Shown here piece after piece: positions 12,997 to 13,941 of a DNA stretch of 13,941 bases. The DNA lies in NCBI GenBank assembly GCA_964550845.1, contig CAZKAD010000023.1, positions 1-13,941 of the forward strand. Reading direction: 5' to 3'. The stretch is from CAYTKU01 sp964550845 (GTDB taxonomy: Bacteria > Patescibacteriota > Patescibacteriia > Magasanikbacterales > UBA922). The notes under the pieces were generated by a model. That model made no database searches and was not told where the DNA came from. It worked only from the letters and a program-made list of their open reading frames with translations. The translations under genes were made by a program, and so were the position numbers. Every line of letters begins with the position of its first letter. Positions within the stretch are counted from its first letter, which is position 1.

Positions 12997-13570
12997 ATAT
13001 CACATTTTTCTTATTTTTCAGTCGACGTCCCCAAATATCTTCCTGAATCGATAAAACATCAATATAGCCATCACTTCCCGTACGTAATTCTTGCGATATA
13101 TTATTTTTAGAAGAAAATATATAAACCTTTTTATTTTTATTTCGTAAATAATTTATAAGTGCCAAAAAATCTGAATCTCCAGTAAAAAATAAAGCAATAT
13201 CGTATTTATTAACATAATGAATTACATCAATGGTCATTTCAACATCCATGTTTCCTTTTTCCTGTATGGAATCACCAAGTACAGTATCGTGAATGATAAT
13301 TCTTTTAAGTTCTTTTTTTCTTACAATGAAACCAAGTCCTTTTTTCAGATAGGTAAAAAACTTATGTTTATTATCTAGACTAAACGTTCTTGTGCCCTCT
13401 GCAGGATAGGCTGTATAGTAAAATACTTTTAGTTCTAAGACAAAAAATCTTTCTTTCAAATATTTTTTTAATTTTTCATAATCAAACATCCGCCCCTTTG
13501 CTTTTTGTGCCTGCCAAAGATTGGAGGCATCAATAAAAACATAGACGATCTTTGAAATTTCTGGTGTCAT
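12995..13570 (-). CDS. NYN-domain (LabA/DUF88-like) putative ribonuclease
   Basis: A 191-residue protein with the PIN-like NYN fold. VYVFIDASNLW (9-19) carries the first acidic residue, Asp14, and Asn17. GNMDVEMTIDVIHY (106-119) carries Asp109 and Asp115, and LFFTGDSDFLALINYLRNKNKKVYIFS (127-153) carries Asp132 and Asp134. This set of acidic residues is the metal-binding site of NYN/PIN nucleases, so RNA cleavage is the likely activity; the target is unknown. The fold is complete, with a basic C-terminal tail (GRRLKNKKNVI). I chose the ATG at 13570. An in-frame ATG at 13693 would add 41 residues, but it would run through the terminator of the cupredoxin gene and a low-complexity AT stretch. 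Two palindromes lie upstream of this start. No terminator of its own was found. Stop is TAA. Confidence 0.86.
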   Translation of the reverse strand: MTPEISKIVYVFIDASNLWQAQKAKGRMFDYEKLKKYLKERFFVLELKVFYYTAYPAEGTRTFSLDNKHKFFTYLKKGLGFIVRKKELKRIIIHDTVLGDSIQEKGNMDVEMTIDVIHYVNKYDIALFFTGDSDFLALINYLRNKNKKVYIFSSKNNISQELRTGSDGYIDVLSIQEDIWGRRLKNKKNVI

Positions 13571-13577
13571 ATTTTCA

Positions 13578-13601
13578 AGTATATAAATATCTTTATATAC
13601 T
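13578..13601. repeat. perfect 10-bp inverted repeat before the NYN gene
   Basis: AGTATATAAA (13578-13587) and TTTATATACT (13592-13601) are exact inverted copies separated by four bases. The repeat ends seven bases before the ATG at 13570. Both arms contain -10-like TATA sequences, so it could be an operator over the promoter or a hairpin in the leader that covers the start region. Confidence 0.6.
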
Positions 13602-13627
13602 CTATCAAAACTAACCTCAAAAAAAGA

Positions 13628-13641
13628 TAAAGAGCTCTTTA
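13628..13641. repeat. perfect 14-bp palindrome upstream of the NYN gene
   Basis: TAAAGAGCTCTTTA is fully self-complementary. It lies between the cupredoxin terminator and the NYN start, about 60 bases upstream of the ATG, and could be a dimeric regulator site. A random palindrome in AT-rich DNA is also possible. Confidence 0.4.
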
Positions 13642-13657
13642 AAAAAATTTTAAGTAT

Positions 13658-13688
13658 TAAAAAACCAGCCTTTGGGCCGGTTTTTTTA
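13658..13688. terminator. terminator of the cupredoxin gene
   Basis: AAAACC (13661-13666), one mismatch, and GCC (13668-13670) pair with GGC (13675-13677) and GGTTTT (13679-13684). A and T runs on both sides give either strand a U-tract; the gene it serves is on the minus strand and ends at 13700. Confidence 0.85.
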
Positions 13689-13699
13689 TTCATTCTACT

Positions 13700-13941
13700 T
13701 TATTCCACAATCAACTTCCCTACCATTCCGTTTTCTCGGTGTTTTCCAACAGAGCAGTAATATTCAAAGGTTCCTTTTTTATCTACCACAAATTCTACAG
13801 ATGTTGTGCCGCCAGTTTGTACTTGTTTGGTCGCAGCTTTGAATTCGTCTACTACCCAGTCGTGAAATCCAGCGTCACTCGTAAATTCAATACGAACTTT
13901 GTCACCTACTTTTACTTTGAGATCAGGATTTTCTTTGCCGT
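13700..13941 (-). CDS. cupredoxin-domain (plastocyanin-like) protein, C-terminal part
   Basis: The 3' end of a blue-copper protein gene cut by the right edge; 79 residues are visible, translated by hand. Features are GKENPDLKVKVGDKVRIEFTS, the first histidine ligand in AGFHDWVVD, then FVVDKKGTFEYYCSVGKHRENGMVGKLIVE at the C terminus. Cys, His and Met in CSVGKHRENGM are the remaining type-1 copper ligands at the spacing typical of plastocyanin-like domains (C-x4-H-x4-M). The domain would bind one copper and carry electrons or store copper outside the membrane; any signal peptide lies outside the window. All four ligands are intact. Stop is TAA, followed closely by a strong terminator. Confidence 0.9.
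   Translation of the reverse strand, partial: GKENPDLKVKVGDKVRIEFTSDAGFHDWVVDEFKAATKQVQTGGTTSVEFVVDKKGTFEYYCSVGKHRENGMVGKLIVE

Noticed and set aside
13571..13693. Upstream ATG start for the NYN protein
   Set aside because: The added 41 residues would translate the cupredoxin terminator and palindromic AT-rich DNA; family homology begins at the ATG at 13570.
1..13941. UGA read as glycine (Gracilibacteria/Absconditabacteria code)
   Set aside because: No recognisable gene contains an in-frame TGA and all read through cleanly with the standard code.
1..13941. Mobile elements, CRISPR arrays, integrase sites or phage genes
   Set aside because: No transposase, integrase or phage protein, no regularly spaced repeats and no tRNA-end duplication next to the tRNA-Thr gene was seen.

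Overview
The window is AT-rich, densely packed bacterial DNA with no sign of phage, transposon or CRISPR. It most likely comes from a candidate phyla radiation (Patescibacteria) genome; this is inference. Support comes from a divergent CTP synthase (GEYQ in place of the usual GDIES after GGTVG), a run of envelope proteins I cannot place, a tRNA gene without an encoded CCA, and the absence of a Shine-Dalgarno sequence at every gene start. Nearly all genes end in TAA. No in-frame TGA occurs in any recognisable gene, so there is no direct sign of UGA recoding.

Layout. (1) 1-2523: partial pyrG (minus), a divergently transcribed three-cysteine ferredoxin with a consensus sigma70 promoter, then glutamate dehydrogenase (minus), convergent with the ferredoxin on a shared bidirectional terminator. 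(2) 2524-3658: a 200-base gap with two hairpins, thioredoxin, and a P-loop kinase. (3) 3642-6348: ftsE-ftsX, followed on the same strand by an unknown membrane-anchored protein whose stop overlaps the start of the kinase. (4) 6395-6690: tRNA-Thr(CGU) with a strong terminator, preceded by a possible 47-residue protein gene. (5) 6768-9420: a minus-strand envelope module: ECF-like sigma factor, overlapping three-TM membrane protein, anchored YceI-domain protein and, after a hairpin and two palindromes, a secreted His/Met-rich helical protein. (6) 9464-11036: FAD-dependent oxidoreductase, with divergent promoters shared with the next gene. (7) 11002-12997: DEAD-box RNA helicase of the DeaD/CsdA type, with a structured leader and a structured 3' region that may be a separate small RNA. 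(8) 12995-13941: NYN-domain protein with palindromes before its start, and the 3' end of a cupredoxin gene.

How the genes fit together. FtsEX is the divisome transporter pair, and the two genes after it may be co-transcribed with it. The sigma factor and its overlapping membrane partner look like a sigma/anti-sigma pair serving an envelope response. Thioredoxin, ferredoxin, the FAD oxidoreductase, YceI and the cupredoxin are redox or metal proteins, but they lie in separate transcription units.

The most unusual signals are the complete lack of Shine-Dalgarno sequences with two nearly leaderless starts, the two-hairpin element with its own promoter after the helicase gene, the mutually exclusive hairpins in the helicase leader, and the sigma/membrane/YceI module.
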